Position numbers and translations under genes: made by a program. A DNA stretch of 64,000 nt, from assembly GCA_964017185.1 (NCBI GenBank), contig OZ024876.1:15563726-15627725 (forward strand), written 5' to 3'. The stretch is from Rugalucina vietnamica (Eukaryota; Mollusca; Bivalvia; Lucinida; Lucinidae). Each line of letters opens with the position of its first letter. Position 1 is the stretch's first letter. Below the pieces are notes generated by a model, which was not told the DNA's origin, made no database searches, and worked only from the letters and a program-made list of their open reading frames with translations. This document shows positions 42,401 to 53,700 of this stretch, piece by piece.

Positions 42401-44086
42401 GCCTTTTCATGATTAATAGAAAATGGCTAAAATGGCAAAACTTAGTATGAGCTGTCAACCCAAGTGTCATTGATAATGCACGCACAGATGGTCGCTCGCT
42501 TTTGATTGGTTGTCTAGATAAATGTCCGGTCCAAATCTAGTCTGGTTCACAATATTTTACATCGATATGCGACATTATAAACCAGTCAAAATAAAACCGA
42601 ATTGAAAAAAATGAACCAAAACAGTTAGTTTCGGGAAGCTACGCTCCGAACAAATTTTGGGCCATTTCGACTAAAAATGGCGTTGGTCACAGTGTTCTGC
42701 GTTCAGAAATTATTCGTCTGCCCAGGGCGTTTTTTCTCGGTCATGTCTGGCGGTCGACGAGATTTTTAAACACTGTGTTATGAGTTTTCTGAACTGAAAA
42801 GAAAAATCATTCCTTCCTGTAAGTTTCTTAAATTTTTAAACCAAGTCACCATAAAATTCTTGTTCCGAAAGGCCCTCATGTAAAAGGATCTTTAGCCCAA
42901 CATTAAATTTGGAAATCAACTCACAGTGTCTGCAATAAAATTTAGAAAATGTTTCAAAGTTTATGATACCAATAGCCATGCTGGAGAAGTTTGGCTGTTA
43001 AACATTTATTTTGACGCGTTGATATCCGCTACATGATTGCAGACTCTAGCAAAACTAATAATACACCATAAGAAGCATCATCCAAAAACGGAAAATTTAC
43101 TATATCAAAATCAAAGTCATCACACTGGACCCTCACTGGTCTGTCTTTCATAACAGTAAACTAAATCTCCGCACAGCGAACTAAACTGTAGCCTATAGGA
43201 AATAAAAAAAAATGGCAGATTTTGTTGGGGGCGAATCAGTTCGTAAGATTTGTTTATTTGTTATGAGCTCTGTTTATCCACACAAAATATATGTTACGAA
43301 CCAATAAAACTATTATGTTTTTAGATTAGATCTAAACATTCTATAGGTAACGCCGCATTTACTTTTAATGCTGAACACAACTTTGACGGGTGATTGCAAA
43401 ATCAAGCTTTTGTAGGTCATCGTGAAGGAACGCCCATTTGACGGTAAAGTTATCCATAGTTTTTCATTACAACGTATTCGACACATAAATCAACACAACA
43501 AGCCAACTAAAACTTTTTAAATTCGGTAAAATAATCTCATTAAGACCGTTTATGATGTTGCATTTCAAGTTACGTTGAAGTTCTCTGTCATCTACCTAGA
43601 AAATTGGCCAAAACAATCCACCTACCAAGGCCAAAACGACCCACCCTCAAAATTGGCATAAACCACCCAGGCCAAAACGACAGGAGGAAACGACACAGAT
43701 TAATCTAAAACAAAGTACTCCAAATCACTTGGTTAATGTTGCTGTTGTTGGTCCTTTCTTGATAGCTTCACCTCCCAGTTCAAGGAGTGAATAGTTCTCA
43801 CTTTCATCCTACGTGTAGATTGCCTCTTTTAACTGCAATATAAAGTTTGGGAAATGGCTTTATTTTGTTTATATGCCATAAATTTTTTATGTAAAATGCA
43901 CATATATGGCAAGAAACTACTACTATTTTCACATACTGCAATTTTGTAACCCTGGGTTACATGGGTTACAAGGGTTACATGTTCCAAAATTGCCCAAAGT
44001 GAAATTCTTATATATTTATTGTATGTATTGTCAGTGTTGTTATACATTATCATTATCATTTTTAATTACTTTAGTGTTTGCAAAAT

Positions 44087-44376
44087 TTGAGCTGTGTCAT
44101 GAGAAAACAAACATTTTACATATGCAAATTTGAGCTGTGTCATGAGAAAACAAACATTTTGCACATGCAAAAACAAAGGCGCCGATCAGCTTGGTAACTG
44201 CGAAGCTAATTATCTCCTTTGTTTTTGCTACACGGATAGTACAATTTCTATACTTTCTAAATCCAAAATTTCCAGCCTATTAGCCTTCTTTTGTGCTTGT
44301 ACAGCTCAGTTTGTGTCAGACCTATTGGGAACCACATAGTTGTTTTTCTCATGATGCTGCTCATTTTATTGCTTGG
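44087..44376 (+). mobile_element. hairpin MITE copy, family H
   Basis: The ends GAGCTGTGTCATGAGAAAAC and its degenerate complement (TTTTTCTCATGATGCTGCTC) are family termini. The first ~38 bp are duplicated at 44087 and 44125. The body has the family markers AACAAAGGCGC and GTTTGTGTCAGACC. Confidence 0.75.
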
Positions 44377-45009
44377 TGTTGTCAAAAAATATATGTACAG
44401 GTAAGCCAATAGACACAGGTATTCAGTATCACTTCATTGTTTATTGACACAGCACATGTAAAAGGTGTTGATCAGTGGACAGTGATTCATGCGCAGCGTG
44501 CACACTGTTTTTGAATTAGCATCCAATTTTGTTTCAACAGATATTCACTAAGTTATATAGGTTACAAGGACTGCATGGGCCAAAATATATTTTTATTTTT
44601 TATGTTTTTTTTTTTTTTTTATTTCTATTTCTGTTATAAGCTTAAACTGCAGTTGCATTTATAGAAGTAGAAAAAAAATGTCAACGGTTATCGCTAATAA
44701 AAAGGAAGAATCGGAATTCAGACAACAACTTTGGTTTACTTTGTATCTAGATCAAGTCAATCTTATATAAAGCTTTGTAGGCATTAATACTCCAGGTCGC
44801 CACATCAAAGACTTAGCTCACTCACCTTTGTCACAGATATTTGGCAATGCAACTTCACCATAGAATTGAGTTTTTCTGCAACAAACCTACTTTGTGACAG
44901 AAAAATTGTCTGTGGAAACCTGGCCCAAGGCTTAGTCCCAAGCTAAAGCAAGTTCATTTCTTTTTGAATGCCATTGTTTGTTTTTTGTTGTTGTTTTTTG
45001 TAACTTTTC

Positions 45010-45205
45010 TCATGCATTTTTTATCATTTTCGTTATTATGTGCATCCATAAAATATGAGCCATTTGTTTGCATACAGCAAAGATGGTTTTACCTGCAAAC
45101 GATTAGCAACTCTTATCTTTATCTTTTGCACTTCTACAGCCTGGTTTGAGTCAGATCTGGTTTGAAACTGAGTGTACATGTTTTCTCATGACACAGCTCA
45201 AATAA
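45010..45205 (+). mobile_element. partial hairpin MITE, family H
   Basis: The right half is recognisable (CAGCCTGGTTTGAGTCAGA, then TTTTCTCATGACACAGCTC); the left half has decayed. Confidence 0.5.
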
Positions 45206-45346
45206 TAATTAAAGAAAATATTCACAAATACAGCCAATAGACACTGATATATCATCAATAAACAGTCGACAGCTACTGTATTGATGTGACCTGACAAAGA
45301 TAACTATCTGGGTGCATGCAGTTGTGATGTGAGGGACAAACAAAAC

Positions 45347-45348
45347 AT

Positions 45349-45419
<71 letters not shown>

Positions 45420-45423
45420 TTTT
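45347..45423 (+). repeat. (ATTT)n microsatellite
   Basis: About 19 uninterrupted ATTT units. Confidence 0.97.
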
Positions 45424-45691
45424 TGTTTTTGGTCATTTGTTTCAAAATGGACTCAATTAAAATGAAGAAGCTAATTATGAAGTAACACCTGAGCTAAGTA
45501 ACAGCAGGCCAATTTTTGTTTTTCTTCTTGTTTTTAGACATTAATTTGTACCAATTTCTTACAAATGAAAAACTAATATACTGTAAAAATTCTTTTAAAC
45601 GCTGGACATTTATTCAAAACAGTACCCCTACACTAGAAGGGGATGGGCGTTTATAGGAGTCTACACTGTAGGGCAACATTCAAGAACTATT

Positions 45692-45905
45692 ATATGAGCC
45701 GCCCCATGGGAAAACCAACAATCTGCATAGGCGAAAACAAAGGCGCAGATCAGCTTCGCGGTAACTGCGAAGCTGATCAGCGCCTTTGTTTTCGCTACTC
45801 GGATAGTACTGTTCCTCTTCTACTTAAATCCGAAATTTCACGCTTCTAGCCTGCTCTTCTGTGCTTGTACAGGCCGGTTTGTGTCGGAAATTATTGGTTG
45901 ATCTC
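45692..45905 (+). mobile_element. hairpin MITE, family H, with 65-bp central palindrome
   Basis: It starts TGAGCCGCCCCATGGGAAAA. The centre 45731-45795 is a near-perfect palindrome whose arms begin GCGAAAACAAAGGCGC and end GCGCCTTTGTTTTCGC. The right terminus is missing or diverged. Confidence 0.8.
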
Positions 45906-45963
45906 GATCTGCCCAAGACATGACTAGTTACCAGTAGGTGTTCACGTATCCCATGCATTACCA

Positions 45964-46190
45964 TTTGAGCCACCTCGTGGCAAAACCAACAATCTGCATA
46001 TGCGAAAACAAAGGCGCAGATAGCTTCGTGGTAACCGTGAAGCTGATCAGCGCCTTTGTTTTCGCTACTCGATAGTACTATTCCTCCGAAATTTCAAGCT
46101 TCTAGCTCTTTTCTGTGCTTGTACAGGTCAGTTTGTGTCGGACCTTTCCCCAAACCATATTGTTGGTTTTCCCACGAGGCGGCTCATTTA
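45964..46190 (+). mobile_element. hairpin MITE, family H, complete
   Basis: The left end TTTGAGCCACCTCGTGGCAA and right end TTGGTTTTCCCACGAGGCGG CTCA form the TIR. The central palindrome and the TTTGTGTCGGACC marker are present. Confidence 0.82.
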
Positions 46191-46440
46191 TTTGGACTAC
46201 AAGAGAAAACTAGATTTGTGTTTTTATGTGATAAAGCTGAAATATTAGAAATTTACCGCTTAAAAGATAGAATTTTTCCCAACATTTTTAAAATGGGCAT
46301 TTATTAGAGGTTCCTGGAATTCCAAAACTCACAGAAAAAAATGGCCATTTTTGGCATCCCAATAGGGGTATGGGTGTTTATTCGAGTGTGGGTGTTTAAT
46401 AGTATTTTCATGGAATGTGTATCAGTTTGTTTCTTCGGGT

Positions 46441-46575
46441 ACCCGCCCATTGGGGCCTAAAAATAGATGGGCTGTTTGTGCCTTATATGCTAATGACAGA
46501 CCATCTGATTATTGGTTAACTGCTCTGGTCTGAGCCTGCTCGGCCTGAGGAAAAGTGGTTCAAGTCAAACCATCC
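46441..46575 (+). repeat. SINE-like repeat, copy 1
   Basis: It contains CATTGGGGCCTAAAAATAGA and ends GGTTCAAGTCAAACCATCC. GGTTCAAGTC resembles a pol III B box. A well-matching copy lies inverted at 62421-62562, so the unit is mobile or dispersed; the SINE class is a guess. Confidence 0.45.
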
Positions 46576-46674
46576 CTACGTATAAGCCTTAGTAGCACAG
46601 ATGGGGTAATTAAGAACAAATTCTTCACATGCCAAACCAGCAAAGTGTGAAAAAATTGAGTGTAAATTGCACCA

Positions 46675-46740
46675 TACCCCCCCCCCACACACACACACAC
46701 ACACTCAAAAAAGAAAAAAAAAAAAAAGAAAAAAGGAGGG
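46675..46740 (+). repeat. C-run, (CA)n and A-rich low-complexity tract
   Basis: A C run, then nine or so CA units, then an A/G-rich stretch. The open frames reported by simple scanning here are artefacts of composition. Confidence 0.9.
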
Positions 46741-46922
46741 AAAATGAAATTGAATGTATGCAAATTACACATTGGCCAAATATGACAAAATTGTACCCAA
46801 AAACATGTCTGACAAAATTGTACCAATTTTTCACGTATGTGTGAAATGTCTTTCATTTAGATTTAGTTCCATTACGAAAACTTGTCCATGCAAAATTGAG
46901 AATTTTCATCAGAAAAATTTAG

Positions 46923-47064
46923 ATATTTTTCTTATTTTTGCTCAAAACATAGATTGTGGTTACACGTTAGAACCGCCTCGCCGAGGAGGTTTTAATGAGT
47001 ACCCACAATCTATGTTTTTAAGATATCGGCAATCTATGTTTTGGAGCAAAAATAAGAAAAATAT
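46923..47064. repeat. 142-bp inverted repeat with nested palindrome
   Basis: The arms 46923-46955 and 47031-47064 (ATATTTTTCTTATTTTTGCT and complement) match except for one extra base. Inside is AACCGCCTCG/CCGAGGAGGTT (46971-46991), and a third copy of the ACAATCTATGTTTTT word is at 47004-47019. It lies 200 bp before the Ig exon acceptor. Confidence 0.75.
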
Positions 47065-47269
47065 GTATACCCCTGCATACCCCAGTCTTGCAATATAAAA
47101 GTGGGATTCAAGGGGGTATACATTACACGGACATGTTTTCCTGATGTTTATTTACATTTAGCATACATGATTTTAATAGTAAAATATGAGTCAAAATTTG
47201 TCACCTTTGTAATTCTGGGCCATCAAATTTGACTGAATTACAGAATTTTGAATGTGATTGATATTTCAG

Positions 47270-47442
47270 AATCACCCTTGCCTTCATTAAAAGTTGTCCC
47301 AGAGCTTAATGACTACTGGCTGCTTGAAGGCAGTCCTCTAAAGCTGGACTGTATCTACACACGGCCCAAGACAGTGACCCCACAGACGTTTGACTTCTAC
47401 TATAATGGAGTTCTGGTTGAAAATGGAAAAAACGGGTTTACG
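47270..47442 (+). CDS. host gene exon 2: Ig-like domain N-terminal half
   Basis: A 173-bp exon between acceptor TGATATTTCAG and donor ACG|GTAAGTTG. Translated in the phase set by exon 1 it gives SPLPSLKVVPELNDYWLLEG, then SPLKLDCIYTRP and FDFYYNGVLVENGKNGFT. The strand-B Cys (KLDC) and the aromatic Y/F-Y-N-G in place of the usual Trp-Tyr-x-Asn-Gly suggest an immunoglobulin fold, similar to Fc-receptor-like or cell-adhesion domains. The second Cys would be in the next exon, which was not found. The coding signal (GC-richer, no stops, consensus sites, phase agreement) is good; the exact family is open. Confidence 0.65.
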
Positions 47443-47521
47443 GTAAGTTGTGGTTTACACATTGTGTTGTCAACTGAAGGGGGAGGGGATGTGAAATTTT
47501 ATAATTAGCATGTGCATAAGT

Positions 47522-47740
47522 AAATCAACAATTTGTGTTCCAACCAGGTCTGACACAAACCAGCCTGTACAGTCACGGAAGCAGGCTAGAGGCTTAAAAT
47601 TTTGGCTATAAGTAGAAGATGAATTGTAGTATCTGTGTAGCGAAAACAAAGGCGCTGATCATCTGTGCAGTTACTGCACAGCTGATCTGCGCCTTTGTTG
47701 TCGCATGGGCAAAAATCAGGGTTTTACTCACTCAGGAATT
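47522..47740 (-). mobile_element. hairpin MITE, family H
   Basis: Inverted orientation: CCAGGTCTGACACAAACCAG, then GCGAAAACAAAGGCGCTGAT with its palindromic partner. The outer TIRs are eroded. It lies just downstream of the Ig-like exon. Confidence 0.75.
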
Positions 47741-47835
47741 CAGAAATGGGAGATCACAATAACCTCTTTATTGAAGGGGCAGACAGTTGAAGTGTTAGCT
47801 GTCTGATCCGGATTATAATGGCATTAAAATGTATG

Positions 47836-48045
47836 AGTCATGACGCGAGAAAACTGGTCTTCAGGGTTTCAGACCAGGTCTGACACAAACCAAGCTGTAC
47901 AAGCACAGAAGATAGCTAGAAGCTTGAATTTTCTATTGAGGAAAAGGAGGAAATGTACTATCCAAGTAGCGAAAACAAAGGCACAGATCAGCTGATCTGC
48001 GCCTTTGTTTTTGCATAGGCAAAAATCAGGTTTTCTCAAGGATGA
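47836..48045 (-). mobile_element. hairpin MITE, family H
   Basis: CCAGGTCTGACACAAACCAA, GCGAAAACAAAGGCACAGAT and a shortened palindrome; the ends GCGAGAAAAC and GGTTTTCTC are preserved. Confidence 0.75.
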
Positions 48046-48266
48046 AGATAGTCTTAAAGATCTGTTTAGGGACCAGAAATGAACTATGTACTGGAACAAA
48101 CTATGTTTATTATATATAGATGCGGTGCGGAAGCATGTGAACATTTCAATATATACACTTAAGTCACGGGTCAGACGGTCAGTATCGTATGGCTCACATA
48201 TACCTTCATATTACATTGTATACATGTATTACATCATCACATAGTTATTATCATCTTTTGTTAATA

Positions 48267-48508
48267 TTTGAGCCTGTGCATGTGAAAACCAACAATTTGT
48301 GGTACCGACCAGGTCCAACACAAACCAGCCTGTACAGTCATAGAAGCAGGCTAGAAGTTTGAAATTTCGGGTAAAGAAAGAAGAGGGATTGTACTATCCA
48401 TGTAGTGAAAACAAAGGCACTGATCAGCTTTGCGGTTACCGCAAAGCTGATCTGCATCTTTGTTTTCGCTTATGCAAATTGTTGGTGTTCTGATACATTG
48501 GCTCATTT
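48267..48508 (-). mobile_element. hairpin MITE, family H, complete
   Basis: The ends TTGAGCCTGTGCATGTGAAA and TGTTGGTGTTCTGATACATT GGCTCA are followed inward by family markers. The central palindrome CAGCTTTGCGGTTACCGCAA is intact. Confidence 0.8.
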
Positions 48509-48681
48509 CTATATAATTTTCATAATGCTTGAAACCTTTTGGCATTATTTCATTATTTATTATTTGTAGACTAAAATATATCCTGATCCCAAACAGGTAA
48601 ATGACAAAAACCTGTCTTATGGTAATCTCAGCAGCTTGTAAAATCATATGTCAAGTTAACATGTGCGTGTTATTATACCCC

Positions 48682-48755
48682 ACATCTGCTGATCTGCACC
48701 TTTGCTTAAATTGCATACACAAAATGTTGGTTTTTCCTCATGATGTCGCTCATAT
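48682..48755 (+). mobile_element. partial hairpin MITE, family H
   Basis: Only a right end is visible: GCTGATCTGCACCTTTG, then TGTTGGTTTTTCCTCATGAT. Confidence 0.55.
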
Positions 48756-48959
48756 GTTAAACATTATACATATTATTTAATGATAGCATTGGTTTTTGAT
48801 GTATTATACTCTATCCAGACATGACTGAAAATTGTTGATTTGAGACATTTAACTCATTTGAGCTTGGGATCCCATATATGGTACATAGGCAAACAGTATA
48901 GCCCCAGATGTGATGCTGCAGAATTTGGTGTCCCATTTTGGGCTATTCTGTTTGCCTCG

Positions 48960-50137
48960 AGAAATTCTATTAAAAACAAGAACTCCGCGGAGGTCGATAT
49001 CGCACCTGCATCGGGCAAAGTCAACGGACCGTGAAATGTAGGTCAAGGGCACCGGGTCAAGGTGCATGCTTGAAGGGCATGTCAAGGACAATTACTATGC
49101 AAGATTCCAGATTCGCAGCTATCTCTGATGTCGAGAAAACCAAACTTAGACGTAAAAATTTTCAAAGTCAGTGGACCGTGAAATATAGGTCAAGGGCACC
49201 GGGTCAAGTTGCGTGCTTGAAGGGTATGTCAAGGACAATTACTATGCAAGGTTTCAGACTTGCAGCTATCTCTGATGTCAGGAAAACCAAACTTCGACGT
49301 AAAAATTATCAAAGTCAGTGGACCGTGAAATATAGGTCAAGGGCACCAGGTTAAGGTGTGTGCTTGAAGGGTATGTCAAGGACAATTACTATGCAAGGTT
49401 TCAGAATCGCAGCTGTCTCTTCTGTCGAGAAAACCAAACTTTGACGTAAAAATTTTCAAAGTCAGTGGACCGTGAAATATAGGTCAAGGGCACCGGGTTA
49501 AGGTGCATGCTTGAAGGGTATGTCAAGGACAATTACTATGCAAGGTTTCAGACTTGCAGCTATCTCTGATGTCGAGAAAACCAAACTTCGACGTAAAAAT
49601 TATCAAAGTCAGTGGACCATGAAATATAGGTCAAGGGCACCGGGTTAAGGTGCGTGCTTGAAGGGTATGTCAAGGACAATTACTATGCAAGGTTTCAGAA
49701 TCGCAGCTTTCTCTGATGTCGAGAAAACCAAACTTCAATGTAAAAATTTTCAAAGTCAGTGGACCGTGAAATATAGGTCAAGGGCACCGGGTTAAGGTGT
49801 GTGCTTGAAGGGTATGTCAAGGACAATTACTAAGCAAGGTTTCAGACTCGCAGCTATCTCTGATGTCGAGAAAACCAAACTTCGACGGAAATGTTGACAA
49901 AACTTCGACATATAAATTTTCAAAGTCAGTGGACCGTGAAATATAGGTCAAAGCCAGCGGGTTAAGGTGCGTGCTTGAAGGGTATGTCTGGGACAATTAC
50001 TATGCAAGGTTTCAGACTCGCAGCTATCTCTGATGTCGAGAAAACCAAACTTTGACGTAAATGTTGACGGACGGACGGACGAACGAATGGACGGACAGAA
50101 ATTTGGACTCCTATATCGCACCCTGCTATATATAAGC
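48960..50137 (+). mobile_element. element with 147-bp tandem repeat
   Basis: GGACC(G/A)TGAAAT recurs at 49026, 49173, 49320, 49467, 49614 and 49761, exactly 147 bp apart; the next copy (49931) carries a 23-bp insertion. Each unit reads through AGGGCACCGGGT(C/T)AAG, CAAGGACAATTACTA and AAAACCAAACTT. A GACGGACGGAC tract (50067-50095) and TATATCGCACCCTGC mark the right end; the left end has TCGATATCGCACCTGC. Confidence 0.85.
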
Positions 50138-50455
50138 AGGTACGATAAAAATCAATTTTATTTTAAAATCAATCCTGATTTCCAAATGTTAATGATGTGC
50201 AAGTGCATTTGTCATAAATGAGTTAAACAATGCAAATAAGCAAACACACTTTCTTTCTCAGTTTTATGCCATTTTAACCTACTTAAGCCTAGCGTCTTCT
50301 TTGTGGCACATCTGCTGGAGTCTGGGGCTATTCTGTTTGCTATGAGGAATTCCATCAAAATTATAAAGAGTAAAACCAAGAAGTCAAAATTTGTGTCCAT
50401 TGAATATTGGTCTGTGCTTGTAGTTTTGGATTAGGGAAGTATATATTGTCATTTT

Positions 50456-51498
50456 TAGCTCACCTGAGCCGAAGGCTCACAAGGTGAGCTTATAGGATGG
50501 CCATGATCCGGCGTCCGTCCGTCGTCCACAGTTTCAAAGATCTTCTTCTCTGAAACCGCTTGGCCGTTCTAGTTGAAATTTTATGTGGAGCCTCCTTGGG
50601 TAGTGGCATTTCAAGTTTGCCCATCATAGTTTGATCAAATAATGACCCTTGGATGACCTTGACCTATTTGAAAAGTGAAAACTATGGATTTTTTGAAAAC
50701 TGTTGCAGCCTGAGACCAGCAAACAACTAATTAATGGAGTAGATGAAGGTATGTGATTAATTTAGGTCAAGGTCATCTTTTGACCTTGGCCAGTCTGTCG
50801 TCCATACACACTTTTCAAAGATCTTCTTCTCTGAAACTGCTTGGCCAATCAAAGTGAAATTTTTTGTGGAGCGTCCATGGGTAGGGGGAACGAAAGTGTG
50901 ATCGCGAAATTTGGGTCACATGACCAAGATGGCTGCCATGCCCATATGCAACTATGGTAAAAACCACTCAAAAATCTTCTTCTCCAGAACCGGCGGGCCG
51001 ATTTACGCGAAACTTGATATGTAGCATTTGGGACTCCAGCCCATCATAATTTGTTGAAATGATGACCCTAGGATGACCTTGACCTATTTTACGACAATTT
51101 CAATTTTGGAAACATAGGCTTTTACATGGGAAAAGTGAAAACTATGGATTTTTTGAAAACTGTTGCAGCCTGAGACCTGCAAACAACTAATGGAGTAGAT
51201 GAAGGTATTTGATTAATTTAGGTCAAGGTCATCTCTTGACCTTGGACAGTCTGTCGTCCATACACACTTTTCAAAGATCTTCTTCTCTGAAACTGCTTGG
51301 CCAATCAAAGTGAAATTTTATGAGGAGCATCCATGGGTAGCGGGAATGAAAGTTTGATTGCGAAATCCGGGTCACATGACCAAGATGGCCGCCACACCCA
51401 TATATGGTAAAAGACACTCAAAAATCTTCTTCTCCAGAACCGGCAGGCCGATTTTCATGAAACTTGGTATGTAGCATTTGGGACTTCAGCCCATCATA
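50456..51498 (+). mobile_element. AGCTCACCTG-type element, left part
   Basis: The head AGCTCACCTGAGCCGAAGGC plus inverted partner is followed by units of about 446 bp (marker CTGTCGTCCATACACAC near 50808 and 51249) containing GTCACATGACCAAGATGGC. It belongs to the same family as 6909-8454. It is broken at ATCATA (51493-51498) by the 6.7-kb insertion and resumes at 58199. Confidence 0.8.
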
Positions 51499-53378
51499 GA
51501 CTACCTGCTATAATTTCTAGGGCCTCTAGAAACAGGTTTTGATGGCATTTTTTGTTAATGCTCGGCATCCATGCTAGAAATGTTCTTTGGGGTTTGACAA
51601 AGTGTCCCAGGCCGGCCGCGTCTGAATCTTCGAATTAATGTCACAGGGTCCTATGACATTAAGGTCATGGTAAGGTCAAAGGTCAACTAGGTGCATTTCG
51701 GTTTTAAAATCTCTGTTTTATAATCTAATTTGTCATAAATAAATATGCTCAAAACCAGCCATGCAGTAATAGAAATAATAAACAGAACAATTTGAGGAAT
51801 AAACTTCCTATTATGGGATAGATACAAGTACAGCTTTTGCCAAAATCATTTCAGAATAGCTTGCACAATGTTTGTAGTAATATTTGTAGTCATGAATTTC
51901 AGATCCATTTTTCTTTACAATTTTAAATGCTTTGGAAGTTACAATGATCTTTCCTAGTAATAACAACACCTATCCACACCGACGTATATAGAACGCTACA
52001 AAGGCTAGATTTAAAGCAATTTGCATTGCTAACCTATATAAAACGTTCCAATTCATTGCAAATCAAAATGACCCGAGGGCTAATTTGACCTAACTTGCAC
52101 CCAAGGACAATTTTCATGGGTGCCAAATCGTTCATTGGGACCCCTGAAATGCAAAGAGTTTTTGTCGTACAGGATAAACTCAATTGCATTTTGAAAAATG
52201 CATCATTTCCATGGCAACTGTTAACGTGATTCATTAGCATGAGGGTGTACCTACAAAATTGATCACAGTTTTGCTGTTACTAGTCCTAGACCTCTGAATA
52301 TGGTCTCGGGTTAACGCTGAGGCATAGGCCTTTAATCGCGTGGTAAGTACTGCAAATTAACTAATTTTCATATTCATGAATTTTAATGAAAACATTAAAA
52401 GTGATTTAAAATGGTTATATATCCATGAATAAACTAATTTTAATCCTAAATTATCATTATCACACTTTGCTATTGCACCAGTAATACAGTATAATGAAAA
52501 AATATTGATGTCATGGGCATATATGATAATAGTCTCATTTGCATATTCATGAATATTGATTAAAATGTTGAACATCCGGGGAAAGCAAGGGAAAATCTAT
52601 TGCCATGTAAGGATTTTAGGTAGGTTATATAAGGCCAGTTTTTTTTAATAAGTTGGTTTTCAGGAATTTTTTCAAAAATTTGGGGTAGGAGGAGGTTAAA
52701 AAAAAAAAAAAAAAAGTCAGCAATTCCAGTTTAACATCTTCTGAAATTTAGCGTTTACTAACTCTTGGCTAAGTACTGTGTGTTTAAAATATTCAGTCTT
52801 TCATGATTTATACTGCATTTAGTTTTACCTGGAATAAACCTTATAACCTAAAACAATTGTTTTCGTTTTTGTGTCATACCTGATCTGATTGGAAATCTTA
52901 AATAGTACAGGGCAGTCTCGCTATAAAGCACATTGAATTAATGCGGTGTTGGATATAATGCGAGGGCGCCTTGGATCCCAAATTTTCGCCCACCCACTAA
53001 TATATAAAAAATAAAATAAAAAAAAGATCACGGAAAAAAATGTGGCGATGCCAAAGCGCCGTTTTACCCTTATATCCTATATTGTGTTACAGTTTATAAG
53101 TGTTTATTTGCAGGTGAATTCGCTGATAAAAAGATCGTTTGCAGGGCATTCGCCAAGGTTGAGTTTTCTTTCAGTTTCCCTTTATCATATAAAAAAAGAA
53201 AGAAAGAAAGAAAGAAAAAAAAAGATCGATCGTCAGGCATTCGCCAAGATGCAATTTTCTTAAAGTTTCTCTTTATGGTATTATGAGAACAATTAATGTT
53301 AATTATCTTTTGTGCATTCAAAACTGAAAGATCACGTTTCTAATAGAAAGCATAGTGTGTGTACGAACCGTGCCGGCT

Positions 53379-53700
53379 GGGAATCTCTCAAGAAAAGGAG
53401 GATGGATAATCGACACATTGCTTTACAAAGGTCTGAAGGGTAAAGCCAGAACACATACAGATGACCTTATCCCCAAGACTAGGCTTTGTACAAATAATCA
53501 CTCCATGGCATTTCAGCTACCATAGAGGCCTATAATGTAGGTTCTTACCCCAGACTATCAGGGACTGGAATGACCTCACTGACTCTATGTTTTCCACTGC
53601 TGAAATGTCAGATGATTATGTGTGTCCAAGTTCGCTTCCCCCATCCGAACCCCCTGGTGAAATGTCATTTGACGTGTCACCAGTCAACTATTCAGATAAA
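53379..53700 (+). pseudogene. non-LTR retrotransposon C-terminal fragment
   Basis: Blocks in changing plus-strand frames: ESLKKRRMDN, LYKGLKGKARTHTDDLIPKT, NNHSMAFQLP, then PQTIRDWNDLTDS. They are the post-RT tail that recurs in invertebrate and fish non-LTR elements. Frameshifts and stops show it is dead. Confidence 0.6.

Larger units (their letters stand above)
40414..47269 (+). other. candidate intron 1 of the Ig-like gene
   Basis: 6.86 kb from GTAAGT to TTTCAG. It contains a non-LTR fragment on the opposite strand, three full or partial hairpin MITEs, an (ATTT)n tract, a SINE-like unit and an inverted repeat. The stretch 42400-44086 shows nothing recognisable. Confidence 0.5.

Noticed and set aside
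49031..49354. 107-codon ORF with repeated KYRSRAPGQ
   Set aside because: It follows the 147-bp tandem unit (divisible by three) and is closed in later units; a by-product of the repeat.
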